Part shown: in pieces, positions 18,272-27,087 of the stretch | Numbering within the stretch: the stretch's first letter is position 1 | How the letters are laid out: the number at the start of each line of letters is the position of its first letter | Source of the DNA: JBGVSA01 sp041807905 | GTDB taxonomy: Bacteria > Pseudomonadota > Gammaproteobacteria > Burkholderiales > Rhodocyclaceae | Assembly (NCBI RefSeq): GCF_041807905.1 | Contig: NZ_JBGVSA010000001.1 | Location: 186,001-250,000, forward strand | Length of the DNA stretch: 64,000 nt | Direction of reading: 5' to 3' | The notes under the pieces: model-generated | Database searches by the model: none | What the model saw: only the letters and a program-made list of their open reading frames with translations | What the model was told of the DNA's origin: nothing | Made by a program: the position numbers and the translations under genes

Positions 18272-19117
18272 TCAGTCCTGCGGGTGCTCTTTCACGCGAC
18301 TGACCAGTTGTGTCGGATTGACGAACTGCAACGCCAGCAGCAGGAAGATCAACGTCAGCACCATGTAGACCATGGCCATGGCATCCACCGATTGCGGTGC
18401 CCGCACCCCAGCGGCAAAGACCGCGTAGTACAGCGCCACCACCAGCGTCTGTGAATCCGGCCCCGCCGTCAGGAACGTCAACTCGAACATGGCGATGGCA
18501 CGCACGAGCACCAGCAGCGACGCGGCCAGAATGCCCGGCCCGAGCAACGGCACCAGGATATGCCAGAACATCCGCCCCGTCGTCGCGCCAAAAACGCGCG
18601 CGGCCGATTCGAGGTTCTCGTCGATCTGCTCGATGAACGGTGTCATGACCAGAATGACAAAAGGCAATGACGGAATCATGTTCGCCAGGATCACGCCTGT
18701 GAGCGTTCCGGCCAGGTTGACCTTGTACATGACGGTGGCCAGCGGAATGCCGTAGGTGATCGGCGGCACCATCAGCGGCAGCAGGAATAGCAGCATCAGC
18801 GCCTTCTTGCCGACGAACTGCCTTCGTGCCAGCACGTAGGCCGCCGGCACGCCGACGAGGATGGACAGCACGACGATCGCCAGCACGACCTGCCCCGTGA
18901 CGATCAGTACCGGACCAAGCTGGAACTCGTTCCACGCCGAGGCATACCAGTGCAGGGTGAAGCCCTGCGGCAACCAGCCGCCGAACCACCGCTCGCCAAA
19001 TGAGTTGACCGCCACCGCCGCGATGATCAGCAGCACGTTGAGAACGAAAAACACCATCAAGAGCTGGATGAAGAGATTCCACAGTTTTGATGGCAAACGC
19101 GATTGAGTGATGCTCAT
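18272..19117 (-). CDS. ABC transporter permease, PotC-like
   Basis: Second inner-membrane permease of a binding-protein-dependent importer, 281 residues with about six helices. The EAA-like loop sits in the region around IDENLESAARVFGATTGRMF, followed by the conserved PLLGPGILAASL. It belongs to the polyamine/Fe/thiamine-type (Pot) permease class. Its ATG overlaps the stop of the partner permease by four bases. It lies in the same leftward operon as the AGE isomerase, so the substrate is more likely a sugar derivative than a polyamine, by context. Confidence 0.88.
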   Translation of the reverse strand: MSITQSRLPSKLWNLFIQLLMVFFVLNVLLIIAAVAVNSFGERWFGGWLPQGFTLHWYASAWNEFQLGPVLIVTGQVVLAIVVLSILVGVPAAYVLARRQFVGKKALMLLFLLPLMVPPITYGIPLATVMYKVNLAGTLTGVILANMIPSLPFVILVMTPFIEQIDENLESAARVFGATTGRMFWHILVPLLGPGILAASLLVLVRAIAMFELTFLTAGPDSQTLVVALYYAVFAAGVRAPQSVDAMAMVYMVLTLIFLLLALQFVNPTQLVSRVKEHPQD

Positions 19118-19989
19118 GCGCCCTTCCCTCCAGTCATCGGGCCACTGTAGAAGAAGCCGCGCAGCGCCAGCACGATAGCCACCACGATCAACTGGACGAA
19201 GCCCATGATCATGGCGATGGCCGAGGCCAGTGAGTAGTCGTACTGCTCGAAGGCGGCCTCATACGCTGCGATGGAGATGACGCGCGTCGGCCCCGCAGGA
19301 GAGCCGAGCAGGACGGCGGACGGGAACACCGAAAACGCCTGCACGAACGCCAGGCAGAATGCCATCGCCAGCCCCGGCATCAGCAGGGGAAGATAGATGC
19401 GCCGGAACTGTTCCCACGGCGACGCGCCCAGCGACGCGGCCGCACGTGCCAGCACCGGATCGATGCCGGTGATGTACGACAGGATCAGCAGGAACACGAA
19501 CGGGAAACCCGATATCACCAGCGAGATCATCACACCGGCGACGTTGTGCGTCAGGCGGATGGGGCCCTCATACAGATGCAGCAACTGCAGCGCCTGCGAC
19601 AGCCATCCGCGCGGGCCGAAGTACGTCAGCATGCCCTGCGCGATGAGCACGGTACCCAGCGCCACGGGCACCACCAGAATAGTGGTGATCCACTTCTGGT
19701 AACGCGACTTCTTGCGCATCAGGAAGGCGATCGGCAGCGCCAGCACGACGTTCAGGATGGTCGTCGGCAAGGCGAGTTTCATGGTCGTGCCGATGGTCGG
19801 CCACAGATTGTCGGCGGTGAAGAACTTGACGTAGTTGGCCAGCCATCCGCCATCGGTCGGCTTGAACGACAGGACCAGCCCGTAGACGAACGGATAGACG
19901 AACACCGCGAGCATGAAGATCGCGGCAGGCGCCAGCAGTAACAGCGTACGGTCGAATTTCTGGACCGACATGGAAGCAACGCGTGACAT
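19114..19989 (-). CDS. ABC transporter permease, PotB-like
   Basis: First permease of the importer, 291 residues with about six helices. It has the BPD-transporter loop GIDPVLARAAASLGASPWEQ followed by FRRIYLPLLMPGL. The ATG at 19989 has AAGGGGG five bases upstream. It is followed with a four-base overlap by the second permease and preceded by the ATPase by 11 bases. It should form a heterodimeric channel with the next gene product. Confidence 0.88.
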   Translation of the reverse strand: MSRVASMSVQKFDRTLLLLAPAAIFMLAVFVYPFVYGLVLSFKPTDGGWLANYVKFFTADNLWPTIGTTMKLALPTTILNVVLALPIAFLMRKKSRYQKWITTILVVPVALGTVLIAQGMLTYFGPRGWLSQALQLLHLYEGPIRLTHNVAGVMISLVISGFPFVFLLILSYITGIDPVLARAAASLGASPWEQFRRIYLPLLMPGLAMAFCLAFVQAFSVFPSAVLLGSPAGPTRVISIAAYEAAFEQYDYSLASAIAMIMGFVQLIVVAIVLALRGFFYSGPMTGGKGA

Positions 19990-20000
19990 GGCGGCCCCCT

Positions 20001-21077
20001 TCAGCGCGGATAGACCAGCACGCGATGCGAAGGGATCGACAGGCGCACGGGGTCGCCTACCTTCAAGCCCGTCACGGTACGCAGATGCAGTGGTTGGCCG
20101 GACGCCGTCATCACGTCTACCTGCGAATGATGGCCGCAGTACTCGACGTTCTCGACCGTGGCCTCGAAGCTGTTTTCGCCGGCGTCGCCGCCCAGTACGA
20201 AGTCCTCGGGCCGCATGGCGACGTAGGCATGCTTGCCCGTCATCGTCTGCTGGGGAACCCCCGTGAGCGTCAATCCGCCTTTGCGCAAGCGTACGCGGTT
20301 GTCGGAGAGGGCTTCGATGATATCGGCTTCCAGCACATTGCGGTAGCCCATGAAGCGCGCGACTTCGAGATTGGCCGGTTGTGTGTAGACCTCGTGCGGA
20401 GGCGCGATTTGTTGCGTCACCCCGTCCTTGAGCACGACGATTCGGTCGGCCAGCGACAGCGCCTCGTCCTGGTCGTGCGTCACGTAGATGGTGGAACGGC
20501 CCAGCTCCTGGTGGATGCGGCGGATCTCCGAGCGCATTTCGAGACGCAGCTTGGCGTCGAGATTCGATAGCGGCTCGTCCATCAGGATGAGCGGCGGTTC
20601 AATGACGATGGCTCGCGCGATCGCCACCCGCTGCTGCTGGCCGCCGGAGAGTTGCCCCGGAAGCTTGTGTTCCTGCCCGACGAGTTGAACGAGTTCCAGC
20701 GCCCTCTTCACGCGCTGCGCAATTTCGGGCTTGGGCACGCGTCGCATGAGCAGGCCGAAGCCGACGTTATCGCGCACTGTCATGTGCGGGAACAGCGCGT
20801 AGCTCTGGAATACCATCCCAAAGCCGCGCCGTTCGGGCGGCAGGGTATCGATGCGAGCATCATCGACGTAGATGCTGCCGCCTGTCAGCGGGAAGAGCCC
20901 CGCCACGCAGTTGAGGGCGGTCGACTTGCCGCAACCCGATGGTCCAAGAAAAGCGATGAATTCACCGCGCTTGATGTTGACGGTCAGCCCGTCCAGGGCA
21001 GCGAAACTGGCGCCGGCGTTATCGAAACGCCGCGTCACCCCACGCAGGTGCAGTTCGCTGAAATTCTGATGACTCAT
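20001..21077 (-). CDS. ABC transporter ATP-binding protein, PotA-like
   Basis: Energising ATPase, 358 residues. Walker A is GPSGCGKST near residue 45, the signature is QLSGGQQQRVAIARA, Walker B is PLILMDEPLSNLD, and the H-loop is YVTHDQDEALSLADR. The C-terminal about 110 residues form a TOBE regulatory domain, as in PotA/MalK. The start at 21077 (MSHQNFSELHL) is chosen over the longer frame because the ABC domain starts there. It follows the binding-protein gene by 116 bases. Confidence 0.92.
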   Translation of the reverse strand: MSHQNFSELHLRGVTRRFDNAGASFAALDGLTVNIKRGEFIAFLGPSGCGKSTALNCVAGLFPLTGGSIYVDDARIDTLPPERRGFGMVFQSYALFPHMTVRDNVGFGLLMRRVPKPEIAQRVKRALELVQLVGQEHKLPGQLSGGQQQRVAIARAIVIEPPLILMDEPLSNLDAKLRLEMRSEIRRIHQELGRSTIYVTHDQDEALSLADRIVVLKDGVTQQIAPPHEVYTQPANLEVARFMGYRNVLEADIIEALSDNRVRLRKGGLTLTGVPQQTMTGKHAYVAMRPEDFVLGGDAGENSFEATVENVEYCGHHSQVDVMTASGQPLHLRTVTGLKVGDPVRLSIPSHRVLVYPR

Positions 21078-21193
21078 TGGCAACCCCTGTTGCACGCATC
21101 GCCAGGCGATGCGACGAAACCTTCGACAAAACGACCCGCCGCACGGGCGCACGAATGCCCCCGTGTAGGCAGAGTCGGGTCAGCGAGCAAATG

Positions 21194-22390
21194 TCAGCGC
21201 GTCTTGCGTGCGCCGATGTCTTCGTCCCACTTGCGGAAAGCCGCAACGAGCGCCTTGGCGTCGAGCTGCTGTGCCTGTGGGTACTTGCTCATGATTTCGT
21301 CATACTCGGGTCGGCCAAATTCCTTCATCACATCCTGGCTTGCCTTCGGCGCCATCGACAGCGGCACGTTCTTGATCGCCGGGCCGGGGTAGAAGTAGCC
21401 CTTGTCCCATGTGAGCGCCTGCGCTTCGGGGCGCATCATGTAGCGCATGAGGTCGATGACTGCGGCGAGCTTATCGCCCGTCACACCCTTCGGAACCATC
21501 ATGTACTGCGAGTCGTTCACGAAGGTCATGCCCTTGAAGATGTTGATCTTGAACTCCTTCGGCACGATGCCCAGGGCGCGCGGATTGATGTCCCAGCCAG
21601 TGGTGGTGACAGTGATGTCGCGCGAGCCTTCGCCCACCTCCTTGAACACCGCGCCGGTGCCCGAGGGGTAGTACTCGATGCAGGAATCAAGATCCTTCAG
21701 GTAGGCCCAGGTCTTGTCCCAGCCCTTGACGGGGTCCTTCGGGTCCTTGTCGCCGAGCATGTACGGCAGACCCATGATGAATGCGCGCCCCGGCCCCGAA
21801 TTGGCGGGCCGGGCGTAGATGAATTTGTTGGGATTGGCCTTGCACCAGGCGAGCAATTCCTGCGGCGTACTCGGCACGGTTTTCACGGTCGCCGGGTTGT
21901 ATTCGAGGAACGGGCCGTTGTACATGAATCCGACCGCCAGCGCCTGGTTCTGCGCCAGTTCCTGCATCTTGGCCGCCGCCGGCAAGTAACTGTCAAGTAC
22001 GCCGGGAAAGTCCTTCGCATAGGTGGGGAAGATCGGAATCCACAGATTCTGATCGATGCCCGAGGACAGAATATCCACGCCCCCTACCACCAGATCGATG
22101 TCCGAACGGTTGGCAGCCTGCATCGCCTTGAGCTTGCCCGGCAACTCGGGCGAAGGCGCCTTCGTGAAGGTGATGCGCGAGACCACCTTGGGGTTGTTGT
22201 CCCGGTACTTCTCCATGCCTTCCTGCAGGAAGGCGAGCGCACCGCCGACGTCGACCACGTTGATGACGACGGGCTTGGACGGCGGCGGCGTCTGGGCGTG
22301 TGCCACCGAACCCACCAACGATACTGCCGAACCCGCTGCCACGAGACTCGCCACCACGAGCTGACGTGCCAGGCTGTTTAGTTTGAACAT
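21194..22390 (-). CDS. ABC transporter solute-binding protein (family 1)
   Basis: Periplasmic binding protein of 398 residues with a clear signal peptide (hydrophobic residues about 10-30, cleavage near VAHA-QTP). The body resembles iron/spermidine-type family 1 binding proteins. It is the first gene of the leftward operon binding protein-ATPase-permease-permease-isomerase(-DctPQM). It is divergent from manD, sharing a 320-base promoter region that carries a candidate operator at 22601-22611. The substrate is unproven; the genetic context points to a uronate or uronate-containing sugar. Confidence 0.88.
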   Translation of the reverse strand: MFKLNSLARQLVVASLVAAGSAVSLVGSVAHAQTPPPSKPVVINVVDVGGALAFLQEGMEKYRDNNPKVVSRITFTKAPSPELPGKLKAMQAANRSDIDLVVGGVDILSSGIDQNLWIPIFPTYAKDFPGVLDSYLPAAAKMQELAQNQALAVGFMYNGPFLEYNPATVKTVPSTPQELLAWCKANPNKFIYARPANSGPGRAFIMGLPYMLGDKDPKDPVKGWDKTWAYLKDLDSCIEYYPSGTGAVFKEVGEGSRDITVTTTGWDINPRALGIVPKEFKINIFKGMTFVNDSQYMMVPKGVTGDKLAAVIDLMRYMMRPEAQALTWDKGYFYPGPAIKNVPLSMAPKASQDVMKEFGRPEYDEIMSKYPQAQQLDAKALVAAFRKWDEDIGARKTR

Positions 22391-22600
22391 GGACCCTTCT
22401 CCTATCCTCTGTCAGAAATAACCGGCGGCGCGTATCAGGAGCCAGTCACACCGCCGATCAATTGCTCGATCCGCAAGGCTGCGTCGTGAGCGGGCGGGGC
22501 AAGCTCGTCCACGCATTCTTCTATTTGTTCCGACTTGCCGGTTCGAAAGCTGCGGACCCGACATTGCATCAAGTGGCGAACGTCGAAATCTCAGCTAACA

Positions 22601-22611
22601 TGTATGGTAGT
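22601..22611 (+). promoter_or_regulatory. Candidate GntR operator, manD/ABC-importer divergent promoter
   Basis: TGTATGGTAGT, in the 320-base gap 22391-22710 between the divergent binding-protein and manD genes. The exact reverse complement occurs at 24759-24769, upstream of the locus gntR gene. Two exact copies in the two divergent promoter regions of one locus suggest the binding site of that regulator. Apart from this and the manD ribosome site I see no gene or other feature in the gap. Confidence 0.5.
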
Positions 22612-22710
22612 AGGTGAGTCAGTTTGTTACAACGACGGCGAAATAAGGGTTTTCACCCATTTCCGCGAGAGCACTGACGGCTTCGCAAGGTTTTTTCAGG
22701 AGACATTAAA

Positions 22711-23919
22711 TTGAAGATCATCGATGCCAAAGTCATCGTCTGCAGCCCCGGCCGCAACTTCGTCACCCTCAAGATCGTCACCGATGACGGCCTGGTCGGC
22801 TGGGGCGACGCCACGCTCAACGGCCGCGAACTATCAGTGGCTTCGTACCTGAAGGACCACGTGGCCCCCTGCCTCATCGGCCGCGATCCGCATCAGATCG
22901 AAGACATCTGGCAGTACCTCTACAAAGGGGCGTACTGGCGCCGCGGGCCGGTGACGATGACGGCCATCGCCGCGGTCGACATGGCGCTGTGGGACATCAA
23001 GGCGAAAGTGGCAAACCTGCCGCTGTACCAACTGCTTGGCGGCAAGAGCCGCGCCGGCTGCCTGGTGTATGGCCACGCCAACGGGGCCAGCATCGACGAC
23101 ACCATCGAGGCGGTGGAGCGCCACCTGGAGGAAGGCTTCAAGGCCATCCGCGTGCAGACCGGCGTACCGGGTCTGGCCAAGGTTTATGGCGTAGGCCAGC
23201 CGAACGGGTTCTACGAACCCGCGACCAAGGGATTGCCGCAGGAATCCATCTGGTCGACCGACAAGTACATCCAGCACATGCCCAAGCTGTTCGAGGCACT
23301 GCGCGATCGCTTCGGGCCGGACCTGCCGCTGCTGCATGACGTACACCATCGCCTGACGCCGATCGAGGCCGCGCGTCTGGGCAAGATGCTCGAGCCGTAT
23401 CACCTCTTCTGGATGGAAGACGCCACGCCGGCAGAAAATCAGGACGCCTTCCGCCTGATCCGCCAGCACACAACGACGCCGCTGGCGGTCGGCGAAGTGT
23501 TCAATTGCATCTGGGACTGCAAGACGCTGATCGAAAATCAGCTCATCGACTACATCCGCACCAGCGTCACGCATACCGGTGGCATCAGCCACATGCGCAA
23601 GATCGCGGCATTGGCGGAGCTGTATCAGGTGCGTACTGGCAGCCATGGGCCGACCGACGTGTCGCCGATCTGCATGGGCGCGGCGTTGCACTTCGACATT
23701 TCGATCCCGAACTTCGGCATCCAGGAATACATGGCTCACGAACCGCTCGTGAACGAGGTGTTCCCAAACAGTTACCGCTTCGAGAACGGCTACATGGTGC
23801 CCGGCGACGAGCCCGGACATGGCGTGACAATGGACGAAGCACTGGCCGCGCGCTATCCGTACGATCCGGCTTACCTGCCGATCGCGCGCCTTGAAGACGG
23901 CACACTGTGGAACTGGTAG
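22711..23919 (+). CDS. manD: D-mannonate dehydratase, enolase superfamily (ManD/RspA type)
   Basis: Dehydrates D-mannonate to 2-keto-3-deoxy-D-gluconate. The 402-residue protein has the capping domain and barrel of the enolase superfamily: metal ligands in LLHDVHH, FWMEDATPAE and AVGEVFN, the Arg/Tyr loop AIRVQTGVPGLAKVYG, and the general-base histidine in GSHGPTDV. These are the ManD hallmarks. Some members prefer D-gluconate or act poorly, so the activity level is uncertain. It starts with TTG at 22711 with CAGGAGA seven bases upstream. A second, unrelated mannonate dehydratase (uxuA) lies 1.1 kb downstream. Confidence 0.88.
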   Translation: MKIIDAKVIVCSPGRNFVTLKIVTDDGLVGWGDATLNGRELSVASYLKDHVAPCLIGRDPHQIEDIWQYLYKGAYWRRGPVTMTAIAAVDMALWDIKAKVANLPLYQLLGGKSRAGCLVYGHANGASIDDTIEAVERHLEEGFKAIRVQTGVPGLAKVYGVGQPNGFYEPATKGLPQESIWSTDKYIQHMPKLFEALRDRFGPDLPLLHDVHHRLTPIEAARLGKMLEPYHLFWMEDATPAENQDAFRLIRQHTTTPLAVGEVFNCIWDCKTLIENQLIDYIRTSVTHTGGISHMRKIAALAELYQVRTGSHGPTDVSPICMGAALHFDISIPNFGIQEYMAHEPLVNEVFPNSYRFENGYMVPGDEPGHGVTMDEALAARYPYDPAYLPIARLEDGTLWNW

Positions 23920-23946
23920 GCGCGCCACGGTAACGCGACGCAAAGA

Positions 23947-23984
23947 AAAGGCCCGCGGCATTGAGAATGCCGCGGGCCTTTTTT
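23947..23984. terminator. Bidirectional terminator between manD and gntR
   Basis: AAAGGCCCGCGGCATT gag AATGCCGCGGGCCTTTTTT: a long perfect stem with A-tract and T-tract flanks, serving both convergent genes. Confidence 0.92.
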
Positions 23985-24000
23985 CCGTAGGGTTGGCGCG

Positions 24001-24714
24001 TTACTCAGCCAACGGCGCGGATGACGGCTCGAAGATGTCCGGGTGATTCTGCGCGATCTCGGGCAAGGACTTGAGGATTTCACGCAGGTGCGTGCGCATG
24101 GCGGCAGCCGCGGCCAGCGCATCGCCCGCTTCGATGGCGTCGACGATCCGTGTGTGCTGCTCGACGATGATCGACATCGGCGTGGCGTCCTCGATACTCA
24201 GGTAACGCACACGATCCATCTGCGCCTTTACGTTTTCGACCACGCGCCACGCGTGGTCGCGTCGCACCGCACCAGCAAGCAGCTTGTGGAACGATTCGTC
24301 GAGCGCAAGAAAGCGTTCGTTGTCTCCGCCAACCGCACGCTGCTGTTCGAGCAGATCGCGCAATTGCGCCACAAGCGCTGGCGTGGCGCTCAGAGCAACT
24401 TCCTGCACAATGGCGACCTCGATGACTTCGCGGACGAAACGCGCGTCCATCACGTCATCGATCGAGATCTTCACCACGAACGTGCCACGCTGGGGCAGCA
24501 CTTCAACCAGGCGCTCTTCTGCAAGCTTGATGAACGCCTCGCGGACAGGCTGGCGGCTCACCGCGTAGCGCTTGCTGACTTCGGTTTCTGACAGCGCCTG
24601 TCCCGGCTTGAGATCGGCGCGGATGATTGCGTCGCGCAGGTGTCGATGCAGTTGTGCACCGATCGATACCGGTTCGCGGTAACGAAACTCATCTGCCTGT
24701 ACTACGGTCGCCAT
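24001..24714 (-). CDS. GntR-family regulator, FadR subfamily (FCD domain)
   Basis: A 237-residue repressor or activator. The N-terminal winged helix (residues about 15-80) includes LKPGQALSETEVSKRYAVSR and QPVREAFIKLAEERLVEVLP. The all-helical FCD domain follows, with likely metal ligands in DESFHKLL, EQHTRIVDAI and MRTHLREI. FCD regulators usually sense small carboxylic acids; a hexuronate or mannonate fits the neighbours. The ATG at 24714 is preferred; the frame reaches a TTG at 24753. It is divergent from uxuA and convergent with manD. The shared 11-bp motif upstream is its likely operator. Confidence 0.9.
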   Translation of the reverse strand: MATVVQADEFRYREPVSIGAQLHRHLRDAIIRADLKPGQALSETEVSKRYAVSRQPVREAFIKLAEERLVEVLPQRGTFVVKISIDDVMDARFVREVIEVAIVQEVALSATPALVAQLRDLLEQQRAVGGDNERFLALDESFHKLLAGAVRRDHAWRVVENVKAQMDRVRYLSIEDATPMSIIVEQHTRIVDAIEAGDALAAAAAMRTHLREILKSLPEIAQNHPDIFEPSSAPLAE

Positions 24715-24758
24715 TACTTTGTCCAAATCGAATCGAGAGTGTCGAACACTCAATATAC

Positions 24759-24769
24759 ACTACCATACA
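24759..24769 (-). promoter_or_regulatory. Candidate GntR operator, gntR/uxuA divergent promoter
   Basis: ACTACCATACA, the exact reverse complement of the motif at 22601-22611. It lies 45 bases upstream of the gntR ATG in the 321-base gap 24715-25035. A separate dyad, GAGTGT-cga-ACACTC at 24737-24751, is next to it. The rest of the gap shows no gene. Binding is inferred from repetition and position. Confidence 0.5.
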
Positions 24770-25035
24770 AGATAAACCAGCCGCACAGCGAGGCGTGGAA
24801 CGCCTGCCCTCCGTACTGCCTGTCTTCTCACAAAAGTCAGCATTGTGCCCGGCAAGCCCCCAGAAACGCCCCAGTCTTCATCAAATTCCCACGATCGCGA
24901 CGCAAGCGCGACGGCATCGCTGCACCTATTCTGGAACGAGCACGTGGCGTTGCAGGCACGACAGACTTGTCCGGCGCAACGGCCTTCTGCCCGTTGCCTT
25001 CAACGGGCGTCAGTCCTTCGCGAGGAGCAGCGAAC

Positions 25036-26127
25036 ATGAAGATGACTTTCCGCTGGTACGGTCAGTCCGACCCCGTCAAGCTGGAGTACATCCGGCAGAT
25101 TCCGGGCATCTACGGCATCGTCTCTGCTGTCTACGATGTTCCCGTCGGTGAGGTCTGGCCTGTTGAGAAGATCGAGGCGCTGCGCGATCGCATCGAGGCC
25201 GCAGGTTTGAAGTTCGAGGTCGTGGAAAGCGTGCCGGTGCACGAGGACATCAAGCTCGGCAAGCCCACGCGCGATCGACTGATCGACAATTTCTGCCAGA
25301 ACATCCGCAACTGCGCCGCCGTCGGCGTGAAGGTGATCTGCTACAACTTCATGCCGGTGTTCGACTGGACGCGCACCGAAATGGCCAAACAACTGCCCGA
25401 CGGGTCCTACACGCTGGCCTTTGATGCCGACGCGGTCGCGCAGATCGATCCGGAGAAGGGCATTTCTCTCCCCGGCTGGGATGCCAGCTACAAGCCGGAA
25501 GACCTGCGCCGCGTACTCGATGAGTACAAGAACGTGAGTGAGGACAAGTTGTGGGAGAACCTGGAGTATTTCCTCAAGCGCATCATTCCTGTTGCCGAGG
25601 AAGTCGGCGTGCGCATGGCCATGCATCCCGACGATCCGCCCCGCCCCATCTTCGGCCTGCCACGTATCGTCAAGAACCGCGATGACCTCATGCGTCTGGT
25701 CAAGACAATCGATACGCCCGCCAACGGCATCACCTTGTGCTCGGGCTCGCTGGGCGCCGACCTGTGCAACAACGTTGAATCGCTGGTGCGCGAATTTGGC
25801 GGCATGGGCCGCATTCCCTTCGGTCACCTGCGCAATGTGGCGGTCGAAGAAGACGGTACGTTCTATGAGTCGTCCCATCTGTCCTGCGAAGGCTCTCTCG
25901 ACATGGCGCGCATCCTGCGCGCGTATCATGACGTCGGTTTCGACGGATACGTGCGCCCGGACCACGGGCGAATGATCTGGGGCGAAACGGGCAAGCCCGG
26001 CTATGGACTGTACGACCGAGCCCTGGGCGCCGTTTATCTAAACGGGTTGTGGGAAGCGATCGACAAGTTCGTCCCACCACCCAAGGACAACAAGGCGAAG
26101 CATGACGGAATTACCGTTTCAGGTTGA
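25036..26127 (+). CDS. uxuA: D-mannonate dehydratase UxuA
   Basis: Mn/Fe-dependent dehydratase (xylose-isomerase-like TIM barrel) that converts D-mannonate to 2-keto-3-deoxygluconate. The 363-residue protein starts MKMTFRWYGQSDPVKLEYIR and contains YNFMPVFDWTRT, MAMHPDDPPRPIFGLPRIV and YVRPDHGRMIWGE, which are UxuA signatures. The ATG at 25036 is preceded by GAGGAG; the upstream open frame overlaps gntR and is not used. The 3' end overlaps the SDR start by 26 bases, indicating coupling. Confidence 0.96.
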   Translation: MKMTFRWYGQSDPVKLEYIRQIPGIYGIVSAVYDVPVGEVWPVEKIEALRDRIEAAGLKFEVVESVPVHEDIKLGKPTRDRLIDNFCQNIRNCAAVGVKVICYNFMPVFDWTRTEMAKQLPDGSYTLAFDADAVAQIDPEKGISLPGWDASYKPEDLRRVLDEYKNVSEDKLWENLEYFLKRIIPVAEEVGVRMAMHPDDPPRPIFGLPRIVKNRDDLMRLVKTIDTPANGITLCSGSLGADLCNNVESLVREFGGMGRIPFGHLRNVAVEEDGTFYESSHLSCEGSLDMARILRAYHDVGFDGYVRPDHGRMIWGETGKPGYGLYDRALGAVYLNGLWEAIDKFVPPPKDNKAKHDGITVSG

Positions 26128-26953
26128 TCTGAAAGACAAGGTGGTGGTTGTGACGGGTGGCGCTGGCGTACTGGGCGCGGCCATGTGCCGGGCGCTCGCT
26201 GCATGCGGCGCAAAGGTGGTCGTCCTGGGCCGCGACCTGGCGAAGGCAGAAGCGCTGGCTCAGGAAATCGAACACGCGGGCGGGCGCGCCATGGGCATTT
26301 CGGCCAATGTGCTGGACCGGCCATCGCTGGAAACGGCCGCCGACCACATCAAGGCGACTTTCGGACCGTGCGACATCCTCATCAACGGGGCTGGCGGCAA
26401 CAATCCGAAAGGCGTCACCGGTCAGCGTTACTTTGATCCGCTCACAGCCGGACCGGAGAACACGAGCTTCCTGGAACTCGATATCGCGGGGTTCCAGGCG
26501 GTATTCGATCTGAACTTCATGGGCAGCCTTTTGCCAAGCCAGGTCTTCGGCAAGCACATGGTCAGCCGGCAAGGTTGTTCGATCATCAATATTGCATCGA
26601 TGGCCTCGTACCGACCGCTGACCCAGGTGGCCGCCTACAGCAGCGCCAAGGCAGCGATTGCCAACTTCACGCAATGGCTGGCGACGCACTTCGCACGCCA
26701 TGGCATCCGCGTCAACGCCGTCGCGCCGGGCTTTTTCATCACCGAGCAAAACCGCAAGATGATGGTCAACGAGGACGGCAGCTACACCGAGCGCGCGCAG
26801 CGCGTGATCGCCCAGACGCCGATGGCGCGCTTCGGGACGGCCGACGAATTGCTCGGCGCCCTGCTCTGGCTGGCATGCTCCAAGGCGTCCAGCTTCGTCA
26901 CCGGAAGCATTATTCCGGTAGATGGCGGCTACTCTTCCTATAGCGGAGTTTGA
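26102..26953 (+). CDS. SDR-family oxidoreductase, probable D-fructuronate/D-mannonate oxidoreductase
   Basis: A 283-residue short-chain dehydrogenase. It has the Rossmann motif TGGAGVLGAAM near residue 18, NGAGG, the catalytic serine in IINIASMAS and the YxxxK pair in AAYSSAKAA. It is inside the uxuA-uxaC cluster, overlapping uxuA by 26 bases, and no classical UxuB (polyol-dehydrogenase family) is present. It probably reduces fructuronate to mannonate with NAD(P)H, as the YjmF/UxuB-substituting SDRs do. The role rests on context plus family. Confidence 0.85.
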   Translation: MTELPFQVDLKDKVVVVTGGAGVLGAAMCRALAACGAKVVVLGRDLAKAEALAQEIEHAGGRAMGISANVLDRPSLETAADHIKATFGPCDILINGAGGNNPKGVTGQRYFDPLTAGPENTSFLELDIAGFQAVFDLNFMGSLLPSQVFGKHMVSRQGCSIINIASMASYRPLTQVAAYSSAKAAIANFTQWLATHFARHGIRVNAVAPGFFITEQNRKMMVNEDGSYTERAQRVIAQTPMARFGTADELLGALLWLACSKASSFVTGSIIPVDGGYSSYSGV

Positions 26954-27087
26954 ATATTCAACAACCGAATCGGAATGCGACCAGTCACAATTGATCTGAG
27001 GCTGTAAGGCAGCTTCGGGCTGGGATACAATTTTTGGTCTGACATTTTCACGCGAGCATTCCGACTCGCCATCAGGAGACCCACCAC

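Noticed and set aside
24715..24753. TTG at 24753 as the start of the locus GntR regulator
   Set aside because: It would put a dyad into coding sequence and adds residues unlike the family start; the ATG at 24714 is simpler, although its ribosome site is weak.
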